60,000 nucleotides of DNA from Mesostigma viride (taxonomy: Eukaryota; Streptophyta; Mesostigmatophyceae; Mesostigmatales; Mesostigmataceae): contig RPFO01000645.1 in NCBI GenBank assembly GCA_009746045.1, forward strand, positions 1,259,193 to 1,319,192. The letters run 5' to 3'. This document shows, piece by piece, positions 59,738-60,000 of the stretch (positions are counted from its first letter, which is position 1; each line of letters starts with the position of its first letter). The position numbers and the translations under genes were made by a program. Under the pieces are notes generated by a model, which worked only from the letters and a program-made list of their open reading frames with translations, did no database searches and was not told where the DNA came from.

Positions 59738-60000
59738 TTAATTAATTAATTAATTAGACTCGTGCTCCCGTTGGGGAGTCACGGAGCATTAACCCCGATG
59801 GATGGATGGATGGGTGCACACATTCCTACCGGTCTAATCTATCTACATTGGCTACATACTACATCTATCTACTAACTACAACATCTATCTAGGCAGCCGC
59901 ACGCTGCCCTAGGGGGAGCTATCTAGCGTGCCTCCCGCGGGATTGCACACGCGGGCGCTTCCCCACTGGGGGGGGCTCGTTGTCCTCTATGACCTGGGCC
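59738..60000 (-). mobile_element. LINE 3' end, tail family A (runs off the right edge)
   Basis: A (TTAA)n tail at 59738-59757 and perfect hairpin 59762-59782 mark the 3' end of a minus-strand element. The body contains (GGAT)n and ATCTATCTA motifs; a minus-strand reading near the edge (AQVIEDNEPPPVGKRPRV) may be the ORF2 end. Confidence 0.75.

Overview
This window is nuclear DNA from a eukaryote, most likely a chlorophyte green alga of the Chlamydomonas/Volvox/Haematococcus type; the species cannot be named from the sequence. The evidence is: GC-rich coding exons split by many GT-AG introns, a hydroxyproline O-arabinosyltransferase (a plant and green-algal cell-wall glycoprotein enzyme), a permease of a type otherwise known from bacterial and cyanobacterial envelopes, a TGTAA polyadenylation motif, and abundant tandem repeats. 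Nearly all long uninterrupted ORFs are artefacts of tandem repeats. The real genes are chains of 25-300 nt exons, which I joined by splice sites, phase and family motifs.

Layout, left to right. (1) 1-1304, minus strand: a possible exon of an unknown gene and one exon of a family 8 (glycogenin/PGSIP-like) glycosyltransferase. (2) 1.5-3.8 kb: two large tandem arrays. (3) 4247-5422, minus: a two-exon membrane protein of unknown function. (4) 7097-8344, plus: the last two exons of another unknown membrane protein. (5) 9026-19337, minus: a complete 12-exon protein phosphatase methylesterase-1 gene (358 codons over 10.3 kb), with 5-bp and 8-bp arrays, triplet arrays, a (GGGT)n tract and a LINE tail in its introns. 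(6) 21.7-28.5 kb: a graveyard of non-LTR retrotransposons (reverse transcriptase, ORF1 fragments and several 3' tails). (7) 29026-41028 or further right, minus: a hydroxyproline O-arabinosyltransferase-like gene with 13 phase-consistent exons, including 25-nt and 27-nt micro-exons. (8) 42620-55602, plus: a 14-exon LptF/LptG-type permease gene, divergent from gene 7. (9) 55.6-60 kb: more LINE fragments.

The most interesting non-genic signal is the LINE 3' end. At least three tail families end in a short hairpin followed by a (TTAA)n-like tail. The stems of families A and B differ in sequence but keep pairing around the same CAAC loop. A 54-bp insertion carrying only the third type of hairpin and tail is flanked by an 8-bp target-site duplication, so this module appears to be the minimal retrotransposed unit. 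Some copies join an ORF1-like fragment directly to the 3' tail with no reverse transcriptase, like half-LINEs.

The host genes are not an operon and share no obvious pathway: one edits PP2A methylation, one glycosylates secreted wall proteins, and one probably moves lipids or glycolipids across an envelope membrane. What unites them is architecture: short exons separated by introns loaded with minisatellites and mobile elements.
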